Shown here: positions 1 through 10,789 of the stretch, one piece after another
How the letters are laid out: every line of letters starts with the position of its first letter
Position numbering within the stretch: the stretch's first letter is position 1
NCBI RefSeq assembly: GCF_014805625.2
Contig: NW_023998566.1
Coordinates: forward strand, 379,926 to 443,925
DNA: 64,000 nt
From: Glossina fuscipes
Lineage: Eukaryota; Arthropoda; Insecta; Diptera; Glossinidae
Direction of reading: 5' to 3'
Made by a program: the position numbers and the translations under genes
The notes under the pieces: model-generated
Seen by the model: only the letters and a program-made list of their open reading frames with translations
The model's database searches: none
Told to the model about the DNA's origin: nothing

Positions 1-264
1 CCATCTACCGAAAAAATAATGGATTTCTTTTTCCCCAAACTAATATAAACAAACGCATAATGTATTATAAATATATTCAAAAAACTTACACATTTTCAGG
101 TAGTGTAAAGAAAGCATACCGCACAGCTCTTTTCCGTTTCATAACAATTCCGTCTGGCGACTTCGACCTCAAGTAGTAAAAAATGATATGTCGAAGCGTT
201 CTGTCTAATGCTTATATATTGATTAAAACGAAAAGATTTTTTTTAACATTTAATAATATTGTTA

Positions 265-372
265 TAGAATTCGCCTTTTTCTAAGATACAGTCCGTATCA
301 CTGGATCGCGAGTGTTTTGTTCAAGAGAAATACACTTCAAATTTATTTTTATTTACAATTATATTTTTTTTA
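265..372 (+). repeat. dispersed repeat, first copy
   Basis: About 110 bases resemble 28046-28165 in the same orientation. Both hold a TTCGC...TTTTCTA segment, then a (G)TATCACTGGATCG-like segment, then CAAGAGAAATACRCTTCAAATTT followed by T-rich sequence. There is no coding content. The family is unknown and the true ends were not defined. Confidence 0.6.
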
Positions 373-550
373 AATGTAGGATTATTTACAATTAATTTTT
401 TTACAATACTTTCGACTGCTTAACTCAAATATTCTTTTTCTGCTACTTTGTCTTTTACAAATATTCTATTTATATACAATTTTACCATCATACTACTAGA
501 ATCTAATTTTTATGTCTTCATTTTTAATTCGTTAACCTGGTGTTCTGGTA

Positions 551-710
551 ACCGTTTTTATCGGCCTGCAGCTGCATGACGCGCCTGCGAATATGTAGTT
601 GGTTTTTACCTGTCTGCTTTTCCGCTAATCGATTTCATCGGCCTGCAGCAGCACGACGCCTCGCGAACGTGCATTTGGTTTCTTTTCTCTTTAAGGAATT
701 TATTATTTGG
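551..710 (+). repeat. 77-bp tandem duplication
   Basis: Two imperfect units sit about 77 bp apart. Each has TCGGCCTGCAGC (near 561 and 638), then a GACGC segment, a GCGAA segment and a TTGGTTT segment. This pair is more GC-rich than its surroundings. Nothing marks it as coding. It lies just upstream of LINE copy A and could be leftover 5' repeats of that element. Confidence 0.6.
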
Positions 711-1201
711 GAAAATGAATTAGCTAGGATCAACTAGATTTGGAATTTCCGTAACAATGTATTACTTACATATTTCTTTGACAAATCCGTAATTTTTATT
801 GGTTGTTGACACTCAACATCGAATTGTGTTCTGAGTAGTGCATGCTTTGTTTTTCGTCTGCGATCTTTTAATTGTTTTCTTTGTTTTTGTGTGTTTAATT
901 CGTGTGTTTTCTGTGGTTTTGCAAAAATTGATCGCAGATACGATATTTACTTTCGTTTCTCCGTAAATATAATAAAAAAATTAAACCAACATAAAACAGA
1001 AATAAAATATAGAAAACAATTGTCATTATCCTCAGCAGTTCCCCAACCTTTTCAAGTGAGTGATTATTTTCCATTTTACTAAACAATAGACAGCCATAAA
1101 GTATAATGGTCGCGGGGCCGCCAGATTAAAACTCAAATGGATTTCATCTATTAGCAGACGCATCCCTCCAAAGAAAAAAAATTAAAAATTCCGACTTTCT
1201 A

Positions 1202-2043
1202 GTGTTGCCCACCAGTAGCATCATTCCTATTGACAAAAAATATGTTGTGATTTCTCCAACTGATCCCTCCATAACAATTTGGAACATAAGCCCTTTCGCT
1301 ATTAAAAAAGCACTAGATTGCATTACAACTCTATATCGATTTTACGCGATGGAAATTTACTTGTCCTGGCTGGGAAACCCAGCGTTACCGAAAATCTCAT
1401 AAAGTCTAAATCATTAGTTAATTTATGTGCAATATCCGCAAAACTGCATGACAAACTAAACTCAGTTAAAGGCGTAATTTATGTCCCATGCTTAAAAAAT
1501 GCGCCGGAAGATGAAATTGTTCGCGAAATGGGCAGTCAAGGAGTGCCTGAAGTCTAGAAATTCATCAAATTAAATGCGATGGAAAAATCCGAAAAAGCAA
1601 TACCTACGCTGTTGTCGCCTCGCAAATAGTGCCTAATAAGCCTTTAACTCCCAACTCCTTCGAACGAAAAACCTGTTCTACCATCAACCAAAAATTACAT
1701 TGCCAAATCAGTTCCATTGCCTGCCAAAGATAATATTGAAAAAATCAAAACCGCAGCAAATATTGAAAAAATTAAAACAACAACACATATGCCAAAATCG
1801 AATAATCTAAATCCCCCAGAATCGCCAGTTGTCAACATTACTCAACAAATTACAAGCTGTAATGAATCCAATCTTTCATCCCTCAGTCAACCTTCAATTT
1901 CAAATTATTCACGTGTGTCCACTCGTTGCACTTCAACTTTACGCAAACACCTAGGTACAGATTATTCTGCTGTTAAGAACAAATTATTCACGCAAAATTC
2001 TTATAGTGACCTTCTCGACGGAGACGCTGACATGTCAACTTAG
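1202..2043 (+). pseudogene. ORF1 (gag-like) of I-type LINE, copy A
   Basis: ORF1 proteins bind the element's RNA. The first frame (1202-1320) carries a KKYVVISPTD segment followed by an SPFAIKKALD segment, as in I-type ORF1 N-termini. A shift moves the frame to 1318-1557, with a LVNLCAISAKLHDKLNSVKG segment and an EDEIVREMGSQGV segment. A TAG and another shift follow, and the end of the protein lies at 1717-2043, rich in Ser, Thr and Asn and ending DGDADMST. The zinc knuckles expected in the middle are not visible, so part of ORF1 is deleted. Copy B on the minus strand has the same SAKLHDKLNSVKG block and the same last codons. The call is safe at family level; the exact clade is inferred. Confidence 0.75.
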
Positions 2044-2045
2044 CA

Positions 2046-3167
2046 AACAAAGGTACAAGTTGGTTTCAAGCGGTGTAGAGGATGCATCGACGCGCTGTTA
2101 CATATTGATTATTTTACAAGCAAAGCAATTTCCGAACGAAATCATGTAACAATTATCACAATTAATTTCGAAAAAGCATTTGACAGAGGTGGTCTTCATG
2201 TTATTTTAAGACTCTTGAAATCATGGAATGTTGGACCCAAATTCTTCAACTACATCAAATAATTCATTTCGCATCGGCGGTTTAAAGTTAGAATCAACAA
2301 TCATCTCTCTGATTCCTTCCCGCATTCCGCAAGGATCTCCTCTTTCTATCACGCTTTTCCAGATCGCCTTCAACGAAATTAGCAAAATTCTTTGTACTAA
2401 GAGTGGAACATTTTCTCTACGCGGACGATGTATACATTTTTACTAAAGAAAAAGATAGCACGAAGGCAATCAACATCCTCGAATCTATGGGACGAGATAC
2501 CTCCGCATGGGCAAACCCATCAGGGTCTAAAATTTCCATACAAAAATCTAAAAAAATTCACATTTGTCGAAAGCAGATTTGCGATGCAGGAAATCTACTG
2601 ATGCATACTAATCGCTTACCAGTACTAAATGTGCAGACGCTGCATATTCTCGGGCTCACGTTTTCCAACAAATATCGTTGGAAAGCACACTGTCTTTGGT
2701 TAAAAACTTCTATTTTAACAACAAGGGTGAATTTCATACAGTACGTTGCTTGGAGAAGCCATGCGCATATTAACACTATTGCTTATCCTACCAAAATGCT
2801 TGTGCTAAGCAAGATTGACTTTGCTTTGATAATTTATGGCAATAGCTGCAAATCTAATATCAACATCCTTAAACCGGTCTATTACCACGCCGTCAGAGCA
2901 AGTTGTTATGCTTTTCGGACCACGCCCATAAATAATATTATAATTTACTCTGGTCTCCCAACTTTAGAAAATAGACTTTATGAGTTAAAAGCCAAAATAG
3001 TCCCCAAGCTTCTTAATTCAAACAAATCTATTCTCGGTAATGACGTGAGAAAGATTATTATTGTGAAGAAAAGTCGAAAGTCGCCATCTGCAATTGGGTA
3101 TTGTTTGTACGTCGCAAAGGAATTGAACATTCCCTTAAAAATTTTCCGCTCTTTTCGTGTTAAATCT
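2046..3167 (+). pseudogene. reverse transcriptase remnant of I-type LINE, copy A
   Basis: This fragment begins inside the RT domain, right after the ORF1 stop. Visible blocks are FKRCRGCIDALLHID, then INFEKAFDR (catalytic block A, first Asp replaced by Asn), SWNVGPKFFNYIK, IPQGSPLSITLFQIAFNE (block with the PQGSPLS turn) and FLYADDVYIFTK (catalytic YADD). These fall in at least two frames (about 2046-2262, and 2403-3167 for YADD onward), with stops between. Copy C on the minus strand reads the same blocks and supplies an uninterrupted version of the region where the LTR entered. The RT is cut at 3167 by the LTR; RNase H resumes at 4907. Non-functional. Confidence 0.85.
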
Positions 3168-3234
3168 TGTAACGGCCGCGAACAAACCCCGGGTAGGGTG
3201 TCTGTCGGTCTGTATCAACCGCAAGCAACGGAAT

Positions 3235-3270
3235 AACGGCATGCCGTTAGACAAAATCATGCGATTTTGT
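3235..3270 (+). other. palindrome and hairpin near the 5' tip of LTR-E
   Basis: AACGGCATGCCGTT at 3235-3248 is a perfect 14-bp palindrome. At 3251-3270, ACAAAATC and GATTTTGT form an 8-bp stem around ATGC. The minus-strand LTR-E tip at 35.5 kb keeps the palindrome unchanged and keeps a 7-bp stem with a different loop (GTGT). The function is unknown. Confidence 0.7.
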
Positions 3271-3282
3271 GCTACTGCTTAT

Positions 3283-3545
3283 AAGTCACGTGATCTTGCG
3301 GGATATGTTTGTTTTATTCTTTTCTGTTTTCCTTGTTTACAAGTACAGGCGGAATCGTATGATTTTGCGGTACTCCTTTTTTTCCTTTTGCTCTTGCAAG
3401 CATAGGCAAGAAATCGTATAATTTTGCGGTATTTTTGCTTGCTTTTGCAAGTACAGGCAGAATCGTATGATTTTGCGGTATTGCTTTTTTCCTTTGCTCT
3501 TGCAAGCGTAGGCAAAAATCGTATGATTTTGCGGGATCTTTGCTT
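3283..3545 (+). repeat. minisatellite inside LTR-E carrying a repeated hairpin motif
   Basis: A motif of the form AATCGTATGATTTTGCGG recurs near 3283 (diverged), 3353, 3411, 3461 and 3515, spaced 50-70 bp. The four units from about 3338 have alternating spacers (CAAGTACAGGC and CAAGCRTAGGC), giving a higher-order period of about 105-110 bp. Reading frames on the minus strand across this array are a by-product of the repetition and should not be taken as genes. Confidence 0.8.
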
Positions 3546-4906
3546 GCTTTTGTGAGAGTAGCGGCAAGCCGCTATAGAGAGAGCAACAGGAAGAAGAAGA
3601 GGGAAATTGAGTAAGAACGAGAAGTTTGTCTGGTTTTTAATTTGAAGATAGAGGGGAGAACAACTTGGGATCTGATGGAGTGCGGACGTGTCCGCGAGTT
3701 GTGTCTTCAGTTTTATTAAATAAAAAAAAAAAAAAAAGGTTAAACGTTTTTGTGAACCCAAAGAAAAAACAACCCCACTTTAAAGAAGAAATATCCTAAA
3801 TTTACATTGAGTGATATTTGACAGAAAAATTCATCCAAATTCTAGACCGGTTGAAAGTTGTGAACTTGTTACCGATTGATAATTAATTCAATGATTTCTT
3901 TTGCCTGAATATAAAAAAAAAGGAGAAACAGAAAGAAAGAATATAAAGTTAAACAAGAAGCAAAAAGTTTTTCTACCAAGTGAATAAGGTAGAAAATTGT
4001 CGATCAAAGAGGGCATTTATGAACAAATGGCCGTGTTTTTTTGTTGTTAATTTTCTGATATTCTTACCAAAATGAAAGTTCAACGGCAAACATTAAGTGT
4101 CGAAAAGAAAAGTTGAAAAAAATGTCGCATCAAATAGCTGCGAAAGATTGACAAAAAAAAAGGGAGATTTCACGTTGTACAAAATCTCAGGAAATTCCCA
4201 GGCGTCAATGAGACAGTTTGTCATTTGAAGAAAAAATACCTTTTCATATAAAAAGACTGCTAAAGAAAAAAAAGTCGTGCATAAATTTCCTAAACATCAT
4301 TAGTACATAAATATCTTAAACATATTACTGCTAAAATGTCTTAACCATTATTATTGGAAACTTGGAGTATTTTTGTTGGTTGACATCATTTCGTGTTAAG
4401 AGAAAAAAAAAATAGAAATAAAGAAAAAAAGGAGCAAAAACATATCTATGTGTTTACTTCAATCCGCATGGATTGGAAGGAAAAAAAAAACTACTTCCCC
4501 AGTTTGTTAACTTGTGAACCACGTACCCACCTGTGCACCCACACACGCAACAATGGAAGCTAAAGTTTGATCCAGGTGAAGAAGTTTCGTAGAAGGAGGG
4601 GAAATTGCCGAAGGAGACAGCCACAACATCGCGATTGGATTATATTGTAAGTTGTTTTAGTTTGTTTACTTCCCTTTTTTTTTGTTTTTGTGTCCCCGAT
4701 GCGTGGCCAAGCGTTACAGCAGCCACCGCTGTAGCTGGGAGAAAAAAGGGGTGTGCATATGTAGGGCAGACGCCAGACGGTTACAGACTGACTTACGGTG
4801 GACAGACGGACGGTAGACAGCCGACGGGACCTTTTCGTTTTTTTTTATTCTTTGTCAGGAAAATATATATACTCTACCGGCAACAAAAGTAACTAATACC
4901 GTGACA

Positions 4907-5836
4907 ACCTCCATAGATTTTGAAAGCCTGTTCTTTTGACGTCGCGCTGTCTATACCCGAGAAAGAAGATATTCCAGATTACGTCTTCAGGAATCTAATA
5001 GCTGAAAAAACCCTAATATTGGAAAGTACTGGTTGGAATCTTTTATACACAGACGGCTCAAAATCTTCTGGTCTGCCTCCTGCTTGTGCCGTGGTAGATG
5101 CTACAGGGCAGATTCTTCTCAATCACATATTTCAAGAAAGTACTTCAACTTTCACAACCGAAGCCAGAGCTATCCTTCACGCTGCGAAACTTCCTCATAA
5201 AAATAAACTCAAAACCGTCATTGTTACCGACAGTTTGTCTGTATTAGAAGCTATTCGGAACCCTTCGACTTCGAGATGGAACACCATCAACAAATTGAGG
5301 AATATAATTACTACACCCGACGGAAAAATTAAAATGTTATGGGTACCTAGTCATATCGGTTTATTGGGAAATGAGCAGGCTGATCGAGCGGCAAAGATGC
5401 TGCTTCTGCTCCTCTATTTATGGATGATGTCATGGAAAAGTTGGATCTTCAAAGATACATTGGAAGAAAAGTTAAAGAGAAAATTGCAGAAGGAAATTTA
5501 CAACACCATCATCTACCCTTCTTTTCCATTAACCCTCAATTAATTCTACCTTTATATCCAACAAACGTTGAGAAAACCAAGATCCAAACATTTTCGAGAA
5601 TTCGCCTTGGTCATACTATCGCAACTCACCAATGGATCTTGAAGAAGTCTTCGTCCCCAATCTGCAGTTGTGGACAAACTCTAACTATAAAGCACGTTCT
5701 CTGCGTTTGCCTTAAGTTTTCCTGGGCTAGAAGTATTGCATTTGGAGCGACTAACCCTTTGTACATTCTAAAATCAGCTTCAGAACCGAAAAAATATATA
5801 TATTACTTTATTAATACTACTAAGCTCATTATCTAA
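4907..5836 (+). pseudogene. RNase H and Cys/His C-terminus of I-type LINE ORF2, copy A
   Basis: RNase H removes RNA from the RNA/DNA hybrid. A 207-codon frame (4920-5543) has LLYTDGSKSSG (first Asp), STSTFTTEARAILHAA (Glu), VIVTDSLSVLEAI (second Asp) and LWVPSHIGLLGNEQADRAAK (the His...Asp end), so all four catalytic acid and His positions are visible. A shift then leads to the C-terminal tail at 5420-5836, with RIRLGHTIATHQW and a CSCG...H...C zinc-binding pattern usual at the end of these proteins. The domain survives well but has lost its RT by LTR insertion and frameshift. Its start is the right edge of the solo LTR. Confidence 0.88.
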
Positions 5837-5897
5837 TATCCATTTATTTATATTAGAGCCGTAGCCTGTGTTGCTAGTGCTCAATGTCTTTTTTTTT

Positions 5898-5972
5898 TAG
5901 TCTAAGATTTTATTTCATTAGTCTAAAATTATGACTAAAATAACAATAAATTATAATAATAATAACAATTGT
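5898..5972 (+). repeat. TAA-rich 3' tail of LINE copy A
   Basis: After a segment AGTCTAAGATTTTATTTC the sequence becomes TAACAATAAATTATAATAATAATAAC. Copy C on the minus strand shows the same order (CATTAGTCTAAAATTAT, then TAACAATAATAATAATAAT) at about 60155-60235. TAA-repeat tails are characteristic of the I group. Confidence 0.75.
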
Positions 5973-5975
5973 TTG

Positions 5976-8900
5976 TTGAGATAATGTGAACTAAGCTAAT
6001 ACCGAACGTGGTTTATTTACTTATTCAAAAAAGAAAAAAATTGTCCTTTTTTTCCATTCTTATTTTTTTCATTCTTTATTTTTTTGGGTTGACTCAATTG
6101 TTTGGAAGTGAACAATTTTGTTTGCATACAAAAAAAAAAACAGCTTAAAACTGAAAATTAAATAAATTCCAAACAGAATTGTTTACTTACAAACACTTGA
6201 ACCACAACACTTGTGAAAGGTGAAAAAAAATTTATTTTTGATTTTTACTCCAAGTGACCAATCGATTCTTTTACTTCGCTAAACCTTGTAATCAATTGTG
6301 CATCATCAATCTCAGTGTGTGTTAAGGTTAGCATTAACTTTATATTTTTGGAAATATAAACTAAAGTTTTATATATTTCTAGGTGGATCGCGTATTTTAA
6401 TAAAAGAACGGAGAATTAGGCATCATCCAAGATAAGAGAGTTTGCAAATTTTATGCAGCTGCTAACAGGATTTGCGTGCACTATAAATTGCAAAATCCCG
6501 AAATTCAGGGTTTAACTTCTGCAGCTCGGGTATCTTATTTTGGCGATGGTATGGGCATTTTGCTGGAGGATTTCTGGCTGAGTCGAGGCAATAACAACCA
6601 ATATTGCACCTTCAAATTAAATTGTAATGAAATAAAATTACGAGGAAGAAATCCGCTTTTATGAAAATTTAAAAGTTGGGTTTTATTTTTAGGAGCTGAT
6701 TAAAAAGAAAAAAATTTCATTTAAAAACATAAAAATGTATAAAATTAATTCATCAAAAATCTTATCCAAATTTTTTTTTTTTTGTTTAAGTTTGTGCGGT
6801 TTTGTTATGGAACGTGTTATTGTAAGCAAACAAACGTCAGATTTGCCTCCTATCTTTTCATTAATTATTCGAAGTACATTCCGAATGGCTAAGGCTACAC
6901 ATATTTCCCAAATTAATGGTCCTCAAGGAATACCTTTTAAATGAGAGCTAGTTAACTAAAACATAATTAAGTTGTACCCAAATTCCAGCAATATATAACC
7001 TGTCTGTTTTCTTGCCGCATTGCATCGAGTCACCATTCCAATGTGGTAACTTAAATGTGCAAAAAAACCTCATCTGAACTTCTTCTTCGTTGTTCGACTT
7101 CACTTACCTTCATATATAAGAAAGATAAGAAACTTTTTGAGAAATTTACTTTACCCCTCATTTTTTGGTGATGGGTATAAAAACGATAACTTAACGATAA
7201 TTAATACCATAACAAGAACCGGCATAAAAGAAAACTTTCTTTTCTTTCCTCCACAACAAGTTAAAATTGTTCTCAAAAAAAAAAAAAAAAAGAAAGAAGA
7301 ACGAGAAGACTCATCAAAAAAAACAAAAAAAAAAATAAAAATATTAAGTAATTTTTCCTCCTTTGAGCTGAGCTACTGCAGTTACTTGCAATGAATTCTC
7401 TATTCGACTGAATATATATTAGCTAATAATTAACTCACGACTAATTCGCGCAATCATGACTTTAGTAATGTAATAAAATGTACACTGCAAAAATAGATAA
7501 AGGGAGAAATAAACTCGTAATTTCTCTCAGAAAGAGCAAAAAAAAAGAAAAGAACTCATCTCATACTTTATTCAAATTCATCAAACTCCAATAAGTGAAA
7601 TCTTCATTCATATTTATCGAACCGACACAGGAAACATAAGTGTCTTGCCGGAAAGCATTCTGGTACGGAGAAAGTTCGTGGCCTTGAAAGACAACGTCAC
7701 AATATGTAATAAATAAATAATAATTTCACTATATCGTTCACATTGTCTATTGTCTTCCGACATTATTACCCATTATTTGAGCTGTGGTCATCTTTTTAGT
7801 ATATTAAACTCTTAAGGGCTTTTCCTCCCTGATGAGCAATTAAAAATTTATAAGTTATCTCCTTGAAATTATTATAAGGACGGCTAAAGCTCCAATTATT
7901 AGGGAGCCTATAATCATTTAATTAGGCTCCCTTAAACACCAAAATATATAAGTTAGTTAATTACACACTCTTCCTAATATTATTTCTTTCTTTCTAATAT
8001 TTTAGTTCTTTATAAAAGAAGTGACGCTGTTCTCGCTCGCTGAAGTGCTTTATTGAGATATTGCTTGTACGCCTGCTTCTGCTGCCTGCATGCGCAAAGG
8101 CAATGGAAAATGGCTTAAATTCAGAGATACGGTTTCGTTTAAAGGGACTCGAAAAGTCATTGGTGAGGGAGTGAAACTCGAGGGTCAAAGCAGGAATTGG
8201 AATAGCCTGAGACCGCGTGGAGTCCGCTAAGATTTTCTACTTCTAATTTTTTACTGTGATACTGGCCTCTACCTTTTTACTGTGATTCTCACTATCACTC
8301 TTGCGTTTTTGCAGGTTTCGCCATTGTGAGCTTATGTGCAGTCGTTATTGGGTTGATTACTTGCAAGATGGGTTGACATCTCACTGTGGCGAAGACCACG
8401 TGCCTAGTCGGCCAGCTGATGCATTCGCTTTGACCATATGAACAGACGATATTCTCGTTGCCTATTGCGTTATACAGAATATTTTGTACGTTTCAGTAGG
8501 TTTTGCATGTTAGTCTCTTTCGGGTTTAGCGCAAATGGCGTGAACTGTTTAGGTGTTTTTTGGATAGCCTGGTCGATGTTATCACTGTACGGTCGGGAGA
8601 GTAGGAGAGGAGAAAAACCTTTAGAAAATCTTATTTGAAGTGCCAGCCAAAAATTGCACCTGGCCATCCAGTGATATATGGGCTATTGCTCATACAAATA
8701 CGTTTTTTTCTTTTTGGGGTGACCTCAGGTTCATTATGTGAATGTCAGAATTATCTCAAGAATAAGGAGAGAGGGGGTATGTGCTATGAGGACCGAAGTC
8801 TGCAGTCTGTTTCGACTTCACATCTTGCTTGTTTGTATGAATGTTACACAGTTACGATTATCTATATGTGCTTAGTTTAATCGTAAGAAAAAACACGGAA

Positions 8901-10789
8901 AAAGTAAGGTTATCACTTTCAAAATCAACTCCATCCAGCCATCACCTTGTTCAGCTCATAAGTTAAAATCATCCGCACCTATTTCTGTATGTAAAGTGAG
9001 ATCAGAGAAATAGAGGTTAGCTGTCTTAATATCACAAAATGACTTTCCGGAAAAAGAAAAGCGTTTGACTCTAATTGGAGCTACTCTAGATTTAAGCGTA
9101 GAAAAGCCAGCTTCGCCTTTTTTTAAATATTTTCAATGTATTTAATAACTTAATAAAGTCTAAAAACGTTACAAAAGACGCATACTTTCCTATAGCAAAT
9201 CAGAGGTAAAATATAAAAACCAATGTTATAATAATTTTGATAATTTTTATCATCAAATAAGGGTAGGCACCAACAGCTTAATTTATCGTCCCTTTCTTTT
9301 AAACAATTAGTCTTTTCGGTTTAGTAAATTTGTGTATTGTATTGATTGTATTTGCTTTCAAGAATTCCGTAGGATCTGTCGTATCGAATGTGCAAGGTTT
9401 TAACGTTCATAACACGGACGGATGTACTGCAACTTTATGACCATTTGCAAAATACTTGGCTTTGATTTTGATTTTGCAAAGATTGTTACGATAGTAGAAG
9501 ATGGTAAGGGTTAACATGAATAGAGTGGGTTTTCGAGAATTTTGTCTCTATTGTGTCGTGCGTAATAAAAGGTACGAAATCTACAGCTTTGACTGCTTGC
9601 TTTCATATAATTTTCCACAATTGATTGCAATGCGTCACCGGCCGACATCAACAGGACTGTCTGATTTACTCGGTGTAATACAATGTGTCTCTATCTCAAA
9701 TCATTCTGGGTTTTGCATACTTTTGTATAAATTTACTACACGCTTATATCATAAATGTTGTACGGTATAAAATTCAGCTAGAAAGAAAATTGAAATCTAC
9801 TGCAGCCTTCCCGCACTTAGATTCTACAGCAGGGAACATGTTGGGAGCATGAATCAGTAAGCTTCAAATTCAAGATATATGAACCACGGCCACAAGTGAA
9901 ACAAACACTATATAACAAACGAATGACACATATGGATTCAAAGTTTCTAAAAATGGTAAATATGACGTAATTATATTTGCTGCACAATTCAAAGTGTTTT
10001 CAGAAGCATTCTACATCTCCCTATAATATGAAGAAACAATAATTTCGAACACAAATATTATGCATAAGAGACACGACTACACCGCACAAATTCACGAACA
10101 CACATCCACATCATCACGAATAACACATAATTATAAGCACACAACCACAAATAGTAATAAAAAAATAATATTAATGGAAATAGTGATCATTATAATAATC
10201 AACATCTACCACTAGACAAACTTGAACAATTAGAGCGAGAATCACCGATTAAACGATAATATCGCAAACCATTCCTCCCCAATAAGCCATGGGAATTTCA
10301 TTAGAACATGATAATGATTGAAACAACAACAGCAGAATGTGAGTAATAGAAAGAGTGAAACTAAACAACCGCACATATTCTGATGTCGCTGCAGCATTCG
10401 GGAAGTCTGAAAAAATGTCTCTCCATGTGTGCAATACATCAAACCAAGGAAAATGAATAATACTAAGCATCCAAAGTGGAAACCGACCAGAACTAGGTAA
10501 AGCAGACCCAATTCTGTGTAAGTGGTGAGGTCTAGGGAGCCTTTCACCTCTCTTCAAGCCAAGTAATGAACAGCGGTCGACTGGCGGATAGAACCGTAGG
10601 ACCGGATGGATGAAGGCGCATATATCTGCCTTAGATGCTTGCACAAGCACAATGTCCATCGAAAAAGTCATACGCAGCACATGTGCTGCAGCCTTCCCTA
10701 AGTGCCACTATTCTTTTAAAAGAACATGATGGATCTAGAGAAGCAAACTCGATAAAATCCTTTATCCTGAGTGTTATACGTACCGTGCT
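5976..10789. other. long stretch without a recognisable gene
   Basis: The sequence is AT-rich with T- and A-runs (about 6035-6090, 7276-7345). Open frames are short and match nothing I know. The longest (10249-10680, minus, 143 codons) shows no domain, signal or repeat that I recognise. A pyrimidine tract followed by CAG near 8312 resembles a 3' splice site but has no coding exon after it. Some of this may be older element debris. Confidence 0.4.

Larger units (their letters stand above)
1..811. other. AT-rich flank without a gene
   Basis: No coding or RNA gene is recognisable. The stretch holds two small repeat features listed separately (265-372 and 551-710) and T-rich runs. It ends where similarity to the 5' untranslated region of the LINE copy at 34-35 kb begins, near 812. 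Confidence 0.5.
3168..4906 (+). mobile_element. solo LTR of family LTR-E, 1,739 bp
   Basis: It starts TGTAACGGCC and ends GTGACA, so the tips are short inverted repeats with the TG...CA ends of LTRs. It sits between RT and RNase H of LINE copy A and contains no gag or pol. It is flanked by ATCT on the left and ACCT on the right, a probable 4-bp duplication with one change. Removing it plus one flank restores alignment with the uninterrupted copy C near 61.1 kb. A related 5' tip occurs at 35490-35632 and related 3' ends at 38308-38660 and 26885-27230. The orientation assumes that TGTAAC is the 5' end; the copy followed by a primer-binding site near 38.3 kb supports this. Confidence 0.75.
812..5975 (+). 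mobile_element. I-type non-LTR retrotransposon, copy A, internally deleted and interrupted
   Basis: In order: a 5' untranslated region (about 812-1140) that matches copy B on the other strand at 35.1-35.4 kb, an ORF1 remnant, a reverse transcriptase remnant, an inserted solo LTR (3168-4906), an RNase H and Cys/His tail, and a 3' end finishing in TAA repeats. The endonuclease and the start of the reverse transcriptase are missing: ORF1 runs directly into the RT. A TAA-repeat tail and an ORF2 with endonuclease, RT and RNase H are typical of the I group, hence the name. All frames carry stops or shifts, so the copy is dead. The 5' boundary is uncertain by some tens of bases. Confidence 0.8.

Noticed and set aside
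3279..3761. A 160-codon minus-strand frame rich in Lys, Ser and aromatic residues
   Set aside because: It is translation of the LTR-E minisatellite and flanking purine-rich sequence; the repetition explains its length.
8290..8330. Possible 3' splice site (pyrimidine tract and TTTTTGCAG)
   Set aside because: No coding exon or partner donor could be recognised around it.
9370..9775. Plus frame with FPQLIAMRHRPTSTGLSDLL, faintly like the end of a LINE endonuclease
   Set aside because: Only about 20 residues fit and no catalytic block is visible; too weak to annotate.
10249..10680. 143-codon minus-strand open frame
   Set aside because: No domain, homology or splice context that I can support; moderate length is possible by chance here.
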